NCBI GenBank assembly: GCA_019113455.1
Contig: DXHG01000137.1
Span: forward strand, 1-19,593
Direction of reading: 5' to 3'
DNA length: 19,593 nucleotides
DNA from: Candidatus Treponema faecavium
GTDB taxonomy: Bacteria; Spirochaetota; Spirochaetia; Treponematales; Treponemataceae
Shown here: piece after piece, positions 1 through 7,701 of the stretch
Layout of the letters: each line of letters opens with the position of its first letter
Numbering within the stretch: the stretch's first letter is position 1
The notes under the pieces: generated by a model
What the model saw: the letters and a program-made list of their open reading frames with translations, nothing else
Told to the model about the DNA's origin: nothing
The model's database searches: none
Translations under genes and position numbers: made by a program

Positions 1-3
1 CTG

Positions 4-101
4 GCCATCGGCAAAATTCATGTCTGATAAATGGCAAAATAAAATTTAGCCATCGGCAAATTTTTATTTTTTAAATGGGAAATCTGACAGCCGTCGGCAA
101 A
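4..101 (+). repeat. Left 22-bp-periodic repeat array
   Basis: GGCAAA-like cores (one is GGGAAA) begin at 10, 33, 55, 77 and 96, so the spacing is 23, 22, 22 and 19 bp. Three cores carry the extended form GCC(A/G)TCGGCAAA, starting at 4, 49 and 90. The alternate cores are preceded by AAAT, giving a 44-bp higher-order period. The DNA between cores is strongly A/T-rich. Some units are themselves imperfect dyads: 33-51 reads GGC, an A/T-rich dyad, then GCC. The period is not a multiple of three and no long ORF spans the array, so it is not a coding repeat. The window begins inside a unit, so the array may extend upstream. The last unit is short and degenerate, which marks the inner boundary. Function unknown. 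Confidence 0.85.
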
Positions 102-102
102 A

Positions 103-308
103 GACGTCATTCCGCAGGCACAGCCTCAAACGCGGCAGCTTGCCGCGGCGGTTCGGTGCTGAGGGCTTTTTGACAAAGCGCTGACATATCTTTTTGTAGC
201 CTTAACGCGGCGTTTGCACGCGCTTTGCATTTACGCGCTATATTTCAGACATACCAATTGTACCGGTAAGTGAGGTAAAAAGATGAAAGCAAGCATTTTC
301 ACAAGCGT
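103..308. other. Intergenic stretch without a recognisable gene
   Basis: Apart from the hairpin at 131-147 I see no gene here. A TTGACA occurs at 170-175 but lacks a convincing -10 at the right distance. A nine-codon ATG reading frame (283-312) has a weak GAGGT upstream, and its stop overlaps the -35 box of the ispE promoter. It is too short to call. Confidence 0.5.
131..147. other. Perfect 7-bp hairpin next to the left array
   Basis: CGCGGCA (131-137) and TGCCGCG (141-147) form a perfect stem with a GCT loop. No T-run follows directly; the nearest plus-strand T stretch is at 167-171. It could be the remains of a terminator for a gene upstream of the window, or a cruciform linked to the array. 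No function is assigned. Confidence 0.45.
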
Positions 309-336
309 TTGACAAAAAAAAGAAATCTTGTATAAT
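309..336 (+). promoter_or_regulatory. Consensus sigma-70 promoter for ispE
   Basis: TTGACA (309-314) and TATAAT (331-336) match the consensus exactly in both boxes, with a 16-bp A-rich spacer. Transcription should start near 342-345, immediately before the ispE ATG at 346. This predicts a leaderless or almost leaderless transcript. It probably also drives spoVG, tRNA-Gln and rplY, because no comparable promoter is visible before those genes. Confidence 0.85.
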
Positions 337-345
337 ATTATAGCT

Positions 346-1218
346 ATGCTGCATGATATCGTTATATCTGCGTATGCTAAGATAAACATCGGTTTGCGCG
401 TTCTTCCAAAGCGTGCGGACGGGTATCACGATATCGAGAGTATTTTTCATACGGTTCCGCTGTGCGATGTGCTGCATGTGGAGCGTATGCCGGGCAGCGG
501 CGGCTGTGTTGTCGAGTGCGGACAGATGCAGCTGCCTCAGCATAATACTCTTACTGCCGCATACGATGGTTTTTGCAGGGTTTCCGGCATACGGCCTTCT
601 GTGCATGTCGCGCTTGAAAAACGTATTCCCGCCGGTGCGGGGCTCGGAGGCGGCTCCTCCGATGCAGCGTCGTTTCTGCGCGGTTTGGATGCTCTGTATG
701 AAACCAATCTGACTTCTGAACAGATGCAGTGTGTGGCGGCGTCTGTCGGGAGCGATGTTTTTTTCTTCCTGTCATGCGATGCCGCTGGAATGGGCAGCGC
801 TGTCGTGACAGGACGCGGAGATACAGTCCATATAATCAGACAGCGTCGTGATCTGAATATTGTGCTCGCCTGTCCGGCAGTCCATAGTTCAACCGCAGAG
901 GCGTATGCCCTGGTTGATTCTTGCATGGAGCGGGATTATGGCATACAATATCCGCCGCTGGAATCGCTTGAAGCTATGTACAGGGCACGGGTGTGTGCGT
1001 GGTCGTTTGCAAACAGTTTTGAGCGTCCGCTTATGGAGCGGTATCCTGCGATTGCCGAAGCGCTGAGCGTTTTGCGCGATTGCGGGGCTGATTTTGTACA
1101 AATGTCTGGTTCGGGCTCGGCTGTTTTCGGGGTTTTTGAAAATTCTGTAGCTGCAGAAAACGCATCCGCAATACTTGCTGATATGGGAATAAAGAATTAC
1201 TGCTCTTTTTCCCGTTAG
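346..1218 (+). CDS. ispE: 4-diphosphocytidyl-2-C-methyl-D-erythritol kinase IspE
   Basis: GHMP-superfamily kinase that phosphorylates the 2-hydroxyl of CDP-methylerythritol with ATP in the cytoplasmic MEP pathway to isoprenoids. The 290-residue product is of normal family length. It opens with the family motif AYAKINIGL (Lys12, Asn14). The glycine-rich ATP loop PAGAGLGGGSSDAA lies at 95-108. The catalytic aspartate is probably Asp137 in GSDVFFF; the family usually has a proline where the first Phe of FFF stands. The C-terminal SGSGSAVFG motif is at 254-262. I chose the ATG at 346. An in-frame TTG at 328 would start inside the -10 region of the promoter and add residues that other IspE proteins lack. 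There is no Shine-Dalgarno sequence. spoVG follows 36 nt after the stop, probably in the same transcript. Confidence 0.95.
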   Translation: MLHDIVISAYAKINIGLRVLPKRADGYHDIESIFHTVPLCDVLHVERMPGSGGCVVECGQMQLPQHNTLTAAYDGFCRVSGIRPSVHVALEKRIPAGAGLGGGSSDAASFLRGLDALYETNLTSEQMQCVAASVGSDVFFFLSCDAAGMGSAVVTGRGDTVHIIRQRRDLNIVLACPAVHSSTAEAYALVDSCMERDYGIQYPPLESLEAMYRARVCAWSFANSFERPLMERYPAIAEALSVLRDCGADFVQMSGSGSAVFGVFENSVAAENASAILADMGIKNYCSFSR

Positions 1219-1254
1219 TTATGCAATTATTGTACTAAATGGAGGGTATGTCGT

Positions 1255-1539
1255 ATGCAGATTACTGAAATTAGAATTCGCGCGGTAGAAGCGGACAGCA
1301 AGCTGAAGGCATATGTGACGGTAACTTTTGATAATTGCTTTGTTGTTCATAATGTGAAGATTATCGACGGCAAGACAGGGCTGTTTATAGCTATGCCGAG
1401 CCGCCGGACAAGCACTGGTGAATACAAGGATGTCGCGCATCCGATCAGTCCGGAATTCAGGACTGCGCTGCAGGAGGCTATTCTGGCGGAATATGCCGCC
1501 GGTCATGTGGTAGACTCAGATGCAGACGAGGTGCTGTAG
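1255..1539 (+). CDS. spoVG: SpoVG regulator
   Basis: SpoVG is a small site-specific nucleic-acid-binding regulator named from Bacillus sporulation but widespread in non-sporulating bacteria, including Borrelia, where it binds DNA and RNA. The 94-residue product has the typical length. It begins with MQITEIRIR and carries the conserved block GKTGLFIAMPSRR followed by DVAHPI and a short acidic tail. A strong Shine-Dalgarno (GGAGGG, 1241-1246) lies 8 nt before the ATG. It sits between ispE and a tRNA gene that begins only 5 nt after its stop, so its mRNA 3' end is probably formed by tRNA processing. Regulatory targets cannot be read from this window. Confidence 0.95.
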   Translation: MQITEIRIRAVEADSKLKAYVTVTFDNCFVVHNVKIIDGKTGLFIAMPSRRTSTGEYKDVAHPISPEFRTALQEAILAEYAAGHVVDSDADEVL

Positions 1540-1544
1540 TTTTT

Positions 1545-1617
1545 TGAGGCGTCGACAAGTGGTAAGTCATCGGCTTTTGGTGCCGACATTCCGCAGGTTC
1601 GAATCCTGCCGCCTCAG
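1545..1617 (+). tRNA. tRNA-Gln (anticodon TTG)
   Basis: A full cloverleaf can be drawn. The acceptor stem is TGAGGCG (1545-1551) with CGCCTCA (1610-1616), and G1617 is the discriminator. The anticodon stem TCGGC/GCCGA encloses the loop TTTTGGT with anticodon TTG at 1577-1579. The T arm is GCAGG-TTCGAAT-CCTGC. It decodes CAA, and CAG by wobble. The 3' CCA is not encoded (TGA follows), so a CCA-adding enzyme is needed. It lies 5 nt after the spoVG stop and 77 nt before rplY. Confidence 0.96.
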
Positions 1618-1626
1618 TGACAATAT

Positions 1627-1667
1627 ACAAAAGCGCTGTGCTGTCAGGCGCGCGGCGGATCTTTTGT
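1627..1667 (+). promoter_or_regulatory. Possible stem-loop between tRNA-Gln and rplY
   Basis: ACAAAAG (1627-1633) and CTTTTGT (1661-1667) form an inverted repeat around a 27-nt G/C-rich loop that contains a smaller GCGC dyad. AATTTTT follows, and the rplY Shine-Dalgarno begins at 1679. It could be a tRNA 3' processing structure, a weak terminator or an L25 leader element. The A/T-only outer stem makes this uncertain. Confidence 0.3.
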
Positions 1668-1694
1668 AATTTTTGGTTAAGGAGTTCCTGAGTT

Positions 1695-2246
1695 ATGGAT
1701 CAGATGGTTGTCAATGCAGTTGTTCGTACAGAATCCGGTAAGCGTGCTGCAAAAAAGCTCCGTGCAAACGGACGGCTGCCTGCTGTTATGTATAATTCCC
1801 GCGGAGAAGCGGTCATGCTCGATGTTGACGAGGCTGAATTTTCAAAAGTATGGAGAAATACGACGCCTACGACGCTGATTACATTAAAAGTAGACGGCAA
1901 AGATTATCTGTCTTTTATTAAAGCGACGGAATACGATATTATCACGGACAAGAACCTGCATGTGGATTTTCATACGATTGATGAAAATAAAAAGCTCAAG
2001 GTAAAGATGAACGTGCAGTTTACCGGCAGTCCCGTCGGCGTCCGCGAAGGCGGCAAGCTGCGTACGCACGAGGCGCAGATACAGATAACCTGTCTGCCCA
2101 AAGATCTGCCGCCCCGTATTACGGCAGATTTGAGTGCGCTCAAAATCGGCGATACTTTCCGCGTAAAAGACTTGGGCTTGTCGGATGCGGTAACGGTGCT
2201 TACCGATGCCGAGAAAAACCTCGCGAGTGTTTTGGCTGCAAAATAA
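1695..2246 (+). CDS. rplY: 50S ribosomal protein L25 (general stress protein CTC form)
   Basis: L25 binds 5S rRNA in the central protuberance of the large subunit. The product has 183 residues, so it is the longer CTC/TL5 form with an N-terminal 5S-binding domain (about 1-90) and a C-terminal beta domain (about 95-183), not the short E. coli form. Visible signatures are RTESGKRAAKKLRANGRLPAV near the N-terminus (residues 11-31), then HVDFHTID, and in the second domain FTGSPVGVREGGKL. The Shine-Dalgarno AAGGAG (1679-1684) lies 10 nt before the ATG. It follows tRNA-Gln and is closed by a clear intrinsic terminator at 2281-2311. Confidence 0.95.
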   Translation: MDQMVVNAVVRTESGKRAAKKLRANGRLPAVMYNSRGEAVMLDVDEAEFSKVWRNTTPTTLITLKVDGKDYLSFIKATEYDIITDKNLHVDFHTIDENKKLKVKMNVQFTGSPVGVREGGKLRTHEAQIQITCLPKDLPPRITADLSALKIGDTFRVKDLGLSDAVTVLTDAEKNLASVLAAK

Positions 2247-2280
2247 GCGGTTCTTTCTATAACACTAAGAAAGAGTATGA

Positions 2281-2311
2281 CGGCTGTTCTATATGAACAG
2301 CCGCTTTTTTT
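2281..2311 (+). terminator. Intrinsic terminator after rplY
   Basis: CGGCTGTTC (2281-2289) pairs perfectly with GAACAGCCG (2295-2303) across a TATAT loop. C and seven T residues (2305-2311) follow. It ends the ispE-spoVG-tRNA-rplY transcript. It lies only six bases upstream of the tilS ATG, so tilS and the genes behind it depend on readthrough or on a promoter I cannot see. Confidence 0.92.
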
Positions 2312-2317
2312 AGTATC

Positions 2318-3664
2318 ATGTGTAAACAGTCTGCGCGCTGCGGCGATGACGAAAAACATATACTGCGGTTTGAAGACGCCGTGTGTGCCGGCATACGGTC
2401 ATGCGGCATCACGCTTGAACAGCTGTTTGCGTCTCCGGCTGCTGTCGGCGTGTCAGGCGGTGCTGACTCAATGGCGCTGCTTGTTTCTCTGCTGCGTTTG
2501 AAAAAACGCTTTGGCGCCGAAAGCGCCCTGATTCATGCGGTAACCGTGAATCACAATATCAGGAGCGCAGAAGAATCAGCGGGCGATGCGTCGTTTGTGC
2601 AGAACTTCTGTGCCGCTGCGGGCGCCGCGTGCACGGTGCTGACGGTTCCGCGCGGAAAGATTGCAGAAACTGCGCGTGAGCGCGGCAAGGGCATAGAAGA
2701 GGCGGCGCGTTTTATTCGGTACGGGCTTTTTGAATCGTTTTGCCGCGGGCACGGCATTTCTGTTTTTTTTCTTGCGCACACGCAAAACGATCAGCTTGAA
2801 ACGCTGCTGCTGCGTTTCCTGCAGGGAAGCGATGTTGGCTCGCTTTCTGGCATCGCGCCGCGCCGCGGCGTGTTCTGCCGCCCGCTGCTTGGCGTTCCGC
2901 GTGCAGAAATTGAGACATACTTACAGCTGTGCGGCGTTTCATACCGCACGGACGCAACAAACAGCGATCCGTCATATCTGCGAAACCGAATACGCCTGGA
3001 ACTTGTGCCGCTGCTTAACGCCTCTTTTCCCGGCTGGCGGTGCGCGCTGCTTGCGGGAAGCGAAAAGGCGCTGCAGGACGCACGCTCGCTTGAGCGCCTG
3101 GCGGCAGGCATCGAGTGGGAGACGGATGCGCTTCCCGATTGTGTGCGCCTGTCCGCGGCAGTGTTTTTTGCGGCGGATGAGGCTGTGCGCCGGAGGCTTT
3201 TGTATCGGGCGTTTTCATTGCTGCATATTGCGGAGCGCGTGCCATATCAGCTGGTGCGCACCGCACTTTTGGGTGAGTTTCCCGTTCGGGGAAAAGGCGT
3301 TGAGCTTACGTGTGAAAACGGCGCGGTGCAGGCAAAAAGACGGGCCGTATCTAGGAAAACACCGTATTTTTTTGTTATACTGACAAAATCCGGGCAATAT
3401 ACCGGATCATATGGGACGCTGTATGTACAGGAAGACTGCGATGATGGGCGGCCGTTTGCCGCAGAAACCGGTTGCGTGCAGCTTGGCGGCGTGCATACGC
3501 TGCCCGTGTGCGTGAGAACGGCGGTGCCGGGAGACAGAGCGCCGGTATCTATTCTCTGTGCAGGCGCTGCCGCCGCGGTAACGGTGTTTTCTCTGCCGCG
3601 CGGACCGCAGTGCGCGCGGGCGCAGCGTTCCTGCCTGATATTTTATACGGAGCGGAGTCTGTAG
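2318..3664 (+). CDS. tilS: tRNA(Ile)-lysidine synthase TilS
   Basis: TilS joins lysine to C34 of the CAU-anticodon tRNA-Ile in an ATP-dependent reaction, so that the tRNA reads AUA and is charged with isoleucine. The 448-residue protein has the N-type ATP-pyrophosphatase P-loop SGGADS at 46-51. A second motif, HTQNDQLET (154-162), has Asn where most homologues have the first of two Asp. The C-terminal third is divergent, as is usual for TilS. The start is uncertain: ATG 2318 has no Shine-Dalgarno and lies six bases after a terminator. A GTG at 2381 is in frame but no better. ftsH begins 1 nt after the stop, and a tilS-ftsH neighbourhood is also known in Firmicutes, which supports co-expression. 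Confidence 0.92.
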   Translation: MCKQSARCGDDEKHILRFEDAVCAGIRSCGITLEQLFASPAAVGVSGGADSMALLVSLLRLKKRFGAESALIHAVTVNHNIRSAEESAGDASFVQNFCAAAGAACTVLTVPRGKIAETARERGKGIEEAARFIRYGLFESFCRGHGISVFFLAHTQNDQLETLLLRFLQGSDVGSLSGIAPRRGVFCRPLLGVPRAEIETYLQLCGVSYRTDATNSDPSYLRNRIRLELVPLLNASFPGWRCALLAGSEKALQDARSLERLAAGIEWETDALPDCVRLSAAVFFAADEAVRRRLLYRAFSLLHIAERVPYQLVRTALLGEFPVRGKGVELTCENGAVQAKRRAVSRKTPYFFVILTKSGQYTGSYGTLYVQEDCDDGRPFAAETGCVQLGGVHTLPVCVRTAVPGDRAPVSILCAGAAAAVTVFSLPRGPQCARAQRSCLIFYTERSL

Positions 3665-3665
3665 C

Positions 3666-5585
3666 ATGAAGAACGAATATACCGAAAAGGGGTCGGCAAA
3701 ACGCGGGCGGTTCGGATTTATCTTTTTTATTTGTATGCTTTCTGCGCTGTGCGTATATCTGATTTACTCAAGCAACCAGGCCGCCGTTCCTGAAATCTCG
3801 TATTCGCGCTTTTTACAGGCGGTGCAGAACAACCAGGTAACCGAAGTGCATATTGTCGGCAGCCGTGTGATTCAGGGTGTTATGCGTTCGGCAAACGATG
3901 AAGTGTCGTACTTTTCAACGTATATTCCGTATACGGATAACACGCTGATGCGCACGCTTGAACAGAAAGGCATTATCGTATCGGGTTCCGATTTTTCGCC
4001 GTCGGTGCTGTCGTATCTGCTCGATTTTGCGCCGGTGCTGATTATGCTGCTTTTTTTGCTGGTGATACTGCGGCAGAACGCGGCGCAGAACGCGCGCGGG
4101 ATGCAGTTTGGCAGAAGCCGCGCACATGTCTATACGGGCGGCAAAAAAGTAACGTTTGCCGACGTTGCCGGTCAGGAAGAAGCGAAAAAAGAGCTTGCTG
4201 GCATTATTGATTTCTTAAAAACCCCCAAGAAATATCTTGAAATCGGCGCTAAGATTCCGACCGGCGTGTTGCTTGTGGGCAGTCCCGGCACCGGAAAAAC
4301 GCTGCTTGCGCGCGCCGTCGCTGGAGAGGCAGGCGTATCATTTCTGCATATATCGGGAAGCGATTTTGTGGAGATGTTTGTCGGCGTCGGCGCAAGCCGC
4401 GTGCGCGATTTGTTCGCCCAGGGACGAAAAATGGCTCCCGCCATTATTTTTATCGATGAGATAGACGCGGTCGGCCGCGCGCGGGGGGCAGGATTAGGCG
4501 GCGGTCATGATGAGCGCGAGCAGACGCTTAATCAGATGCTGGTAGAAATGGACGGCTTTGAAAACAAAGACGGCGTGATTATTCTTGCTGCGACAAACCG
4601 TCCAGACGTGCTTGACCCTGCACTGCTGCGTCCGGGGCGCTTTGACCGGCAGGTTATGGTATCGCTTCCCGATATTAAAGAACGCGAGGCGATACTTTCG
4701 GTTCATGGCAAAAAAATACCGCTGGATCCTGAAGTGGATATGAAAAAGCTCGCGCGTGCAACGCCGGGCATGAGCGGCGCGGATCTTGCAAATATTGTGA
4801 ATGAGGCGGCGCTGTTTGCCGCTGCGCGGAATCTGCGCAAAGTCGGCTGGCAGGAGTTTGAAGACGCCCGCGATAAAATCATTATGGGAGTTGCGCGCGA
4901 AACGATGGTGCTGCCTGAAAAAGAGCGGGTGATGACTGCTGTGCATGAGGCGGGGCACGCGCTGCCGTATTACTATCTGAAACACGCGTCTCCGCTGCAT
5001 AAAGTTACTATTATACCGCGCGGCAGGGCGCTGGGGCTCACCGTTGGGCTGCCTGAACATGACTCGTATTCGCATACGCGCTCGTGGCTTGAAGACCAGC
5101 TGGTGATTCTCTACGGCGGCTACGCGGCTGAGATGGTCGTGTATGGAGAGACAACGACAGGAACGCAGAACGATATTCAGCGCGCAACGGAAATTGCGCA
5201 CCGCATGGTATGCGAGTGGGGCATGGCTGAGGATACTGGCGCGGTGTGTTACGGACAGGAAGACGAACCCATTTTTATGGGGCGGGATATTGCGCGGAGA
5301 AAACTGTTCTCCGACGACACGGCGCGGCGCATTGATATGTCGGTGCGCAAGATTCTTACGCAGGCGGAACAGCGCGCGACGGCCATTCTGGCCGAGCACC
5401 GGCAGGAACTTGACGCGCTTGCGGCGGCTTTGGTAGAGCGGGAGACGATGGATGACGGTGAAATCCGCGCGCTGCTTAAACTGCCGCCGCTGCATACGCA
5501 AAAACAGGATACGATATGTCTTTCCGATGCGGAGCCGGAGCCCGAGCAGGCACGTACAGATTTTCCCAAAAAGGCCGATGTATAG
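3666..5585 (+). CDS. ftsH: ATP-dependent zinc metalloprotease FtsH
   Basis: Hexameric inner-membrane AAA+ protease that extracts and degrades misfolded membrane proteins and some cytosolic regulators. In order along the 639 residues: TM1 (about 16-36), a small periplasmic domain, TM2 (about 113-136), then the AAA domain with Walker A GSPGTGKT (205-212; the family usually has GPPGTGKT) and Walker B IIFIDEIDAVG (Asp264, Glu265). The second region of homology has arginine fingers Arg325 and Arg328. The peptidase domain carries the zinc motif HEAGH (427-431), with Asp503 in TQNDIQRAT as the likely third ligand. All catalytic residues are present. It starts 1 nt after the tilS stop, which suggests translational coupling, and is followed by the exported TPR gene and htrA. 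Confidence 0.97.
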   Translation: MKNEYTEKGSAKRGRFGFIFFICMLSALCVYLIYSSNQAAVPEISYSRFLQAVQNNQVTEVHIVGSRVIQGVMRSANDEVSYFSTYIPYTDNTLMRTLEQKGIIVSGSDFSPSVLSYLLDFAPVLIMLLFLLVILRQNAAQNARGMQFGRSRAHVYTGGKKVTFADVAGQEEAKKELAGIIDFLKTPKKYLEIGAKIPTGVLLVGSPGTGKTLLARAVAGEAGVSFLHISGSDFVEMFVGVGASRVRDLFAQGRKMAPAIIFIDEIDAVGRARGAGLGGGHDEREQTLNQMLVEMDGFENKDGVIILAATNRPDVLDPALLRPGRFDRQVMVSLPDIKEREAILSVHGKKIPLDPEVDMKKLARATPGMSGADLANIVNEAALFAAARNLRKVGWQEFEDARDKIIMGVARETMVLPEKERVMTAVHEAGHALPYYYLKHASPLHKVTIIPRGRALGLTVGLPEHDSYSHTRSWLEDQLVILYGGYAAEMVVYGETTTGTQNDIQRATEIAHRMVCEWGMAEDTGAVCYGQEDEPIFMGRDIARRKLFSDDTARRIDMSVRKILTQAEQRATAILAEHRQELDALAAALVERETMDDGEIRALLKLPPLHTQKQDTICLSDAEPEPEQARTDFPKKADV

Positions 5586-5628
5586 ATTAGAGTCATAGTA
5601 TCTGGCGCAGATACTGGGAGTGGTGTAT

Positions 5629-7701
5629 ATGAAAAAACAGACTGGTATACTGGCAGCAATACTGTATGTGCTGTGCGGCTGTGTAACGGCGGCGGCCGCG
5701 CAGGAGCACGGCAGTCAATTACATAATGCACGGGATGCCGCGCTTGAACACCTGCGGCAAAGCGAAGCGGCGTATATCGGCAAAAACTGGACGCTGGCGC
5801 TGAATCTGGCGGACATAGGTATTGCGTATGATGCCGATATTGCCGACTTGTGGTATACAAAGGCGCTGTGCGCAAAGGAACTGCACGCACCGGTAAGCGA
5901 AATACTGCCGCTCATTTCCCGCGCGGTCGTTTCTGACGGCTGGGTTACTGATAAGAAAGCGCAGGCGCTGGTATTCTATGCGGATATGCTTTCAGATACA
6001 GGGAACAGCCGCCGTGCGCTTGAAGTATTGCAGCAGGCTTCCGGCATGATGTCTGCGGATATGCACTATGTGCGGCTGAAATCGCTGTACCGTCTGAATA
6101 CGCCGGATTCAATCACTCTGGCGCGGCAAGAAGCATACGATGTATGCCGGCTGTTCCCTTCCGATGACCGGTTTGCGCGTTTTTTTTTCCAAATGGAACT
6201 GGATACGGTTGGCACGGATGAGTTTGACGCGATAGCGGAAACCGCGCAGATATTTGCCGGCAGGGTGGATATGAATGACGCCGGCACCGACGCGGAACTT
6301 GCTGTGTATGCGATGCTGTTTTCCCCGCCTGATGAACAAATGGTACAGATGCAGCAGTACAGCGCGCGCGGGTTCAGGCATTACCTGTATGCTCCGCTTG
6401 CGCTGCGCGCCGGTCTGCTGTCGGAAACACAAGCGCTTGATTACGTGATTGATTTTTTTGATCAGGCGCTTCCGTATGATTTCTTTGAGCGTTTTGCCCT
6501 GATGCTTGAAGACGATGAGGCTAAAGACAGGCTTTTGTCTGTGATGACCGCATTTTCAGGACAGCTGACAAAAGATACCGACGGCGATGGGCTTGCAAAT
6601 CTGTATGTCAAATACGAACGGGGCCGTCCGGTGCAGATAACGTACGATGCAAATTGCGACGGGCTTGCAGAAATATCAGCTGACTGCGATTTCGGCGTGC
6701 CGATTGTGCTGACCGACAATACGGCGCAGGTCGTTGTGCGCTATCGGGAGTTCCCCGAGGCTGCGAGCGCGGAAGTGCTTAAATTACTGGAAGACACCTA
6801 TCTGGTCTATACGTTTGACGGCGCTCCGTTTACGTGGAGTCCGTTTGGCATTGTCTCGTCTGAGCCAATCGCGGCTTCTTATGACGGCTTTCTATTTTAT
6901 TTCCCTGAGCTGCACGAAACCGAATCTGAGGTGCTGACGGAATCGTATCTGCTTTCGCGTGCGACCGGCATTGATACGGCGGTGCAGGAACTGGGAAAAG
7001 ATATACAGATTCATTTTGCCGTGCTTGACGGGCAATACGCATATGCAGAGTACACGGCTGATGCAGCGCCGTACGCGCGCGCGTATTTTTCAGACGGCGT
7101 GCTTGACCGGCGGCACGTGGATACTGACGGCGACGGTCATTTTGAGCGGCGCGAAGTATATCAGGCGTCATCGCGCGCCGCAGCTGAGGAGCCGTTTTTT
7201 CAAAATGTGTTCGGCAGCGCGCCGGTGCCGCAGGGCATGTATCTGGCACAGGTGCAGCTCGATATGAACCTCGATACTGTTCCCGATTATATTCAGTCGT
7301 TCGACGAAGACGGTACGGTTATGGCGTCGTGGGATACGGACTATGACGGAGCGTGGAATGTACGCCATGCGGCGTATGCCGGTTCCGATATTGAGGATAT
7401 ATTTTACTATCGTCCGCACGAACAGTCTGCGGTGCGTGTCCGTCTGCGCGGCGGCGTTCCTGAAAGCCTGCTTGACGGAACAGCTGAATATCCGGTTGTT
7501 AAAGACGCGCAGGCAGACGTATACTGGATAGGCAATACTCAGGCCGGCGAGTTTGCCGACGACGTGCTGAGCGCTTTGTCACGTATTGCGTCTGAAGGTG
7601 TTTGTACAATGGTACCGGCCGGCAATGACCGTATTCTTGCCGTGCGGGTGGGAGATTTCTGTTTTGGTGAATTTATTGAAGCCGCTGAGCAAACGGAATA
7701 G
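5629..7701 (+). CDS. Exported TPR protein with aspartate-rich calcium-type loops
   Basis: I do not recognise a named gene. The 690-residue product starts with a signal peptide (MKKQTGILAAILYVLCGC). This could be a relaxed spirochaetal lipobox with Cys18 acylated, or be cut after the AAAA run before QEHG. Residues about 30-260 look like degenerate TPR helices, such as WTLALNLADIGIAYDADIAD. The C-terminal half has aspartate-rich loops resembling EF-hand or thrombospondin type-3 calcium sites: DTDGDG at 316, DANCDG at 340, DTDGDG at 498, DMNLD at 545 and DTDYDG at 569. Calcium binding and envelope location are inferred. The ATG at 5629 has GGGAG 8 nt upstream and is preferred over the in-frame GTG at 5620. 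Its 3' end overlaps the start of htrA, so the two are probably coupled. Confidence 0.85.
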   Translation: MKKQTGILAAILYVLCGCVTAAAAQEHGSQLHNARDAALEHLRQSEAAYIGKNWTLALNLADIGIAYDADIADLWYTKALCAKELHAPVSEILPLISRAVVSDGWVTDKKAQALVFYADMLSDTGNSRRALEVLQQASGMMSADMHYVRLKSLYRLNTPDSITLARQEAYDVCRLFPSDDRFARFFFQMELDTVGTDEFDAIAETAQIFAGRVDMNDAGTDAELAVYAMLFSPPDEQMVQMQQYSARGFRHYLYAPLALRAGLLSETQALDYVIDFFDQALPYDFFERFALMLEDDEAKDRLLSVMTAFSGQLTKDTDGDGLANLYVKYERGRPVQITYDANCDGLAEISADCDFGVPIVLTDNTAQVVVRYREFPEAASAEVLKLLEDTYLVYTFDGAPFTWSPFGIVSSEPIAASYDGFLFYFPELHETESEVLTESYLLSRATGIDTAVQELGKDIQIHFAVLDGQYAYAEYTADAAPYARAYFSDGVLDRRHVDTDGDGHFERREVYQASSRAAAEEPFFQNVFGSAPVPQGMYLAQVQLDMNLDTVPDYIQSFDEDGTVMASWDTDYDGAWNVRHAAYAGSDIEDIFYYRPHEQSAVRVRLRGGVPESLLDGTAEYPVVKDAQADVYWIGNTQAGEFADDVLSALSRIASEGVCTMVPAGNDRILAVRVGDFCFGEFIEAAEQTE

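Noticed and set aside
1..101. CRISPR array at either window end
   Set aside because: Cores are only about 6-12 bp and degenerate, the period is 22 bp instead of about 60-70, the intervening segments are similar A/T-rich sequence and not unique spacers, and there are no cas genes.
283..312. Nine-codon ATG frame upstream of ispE
   Set aside because: It is too short to support, and its stop codon lies in the -35 box of the ispE promoter, which would start transcription after it.
4494..5501. Minus-strand frame of 335 codons opposite ftsH
   Set aside because: Antisense to the AAA and protease domains of ftsH; Arg/His-rich composition typical of a shadow frame.
7586..7666. Extended HtrA start at 7586
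   Set aside because: It would overlap the upstream gene by 116 nt and place non-signal residues before the lipoprotein-like leader.
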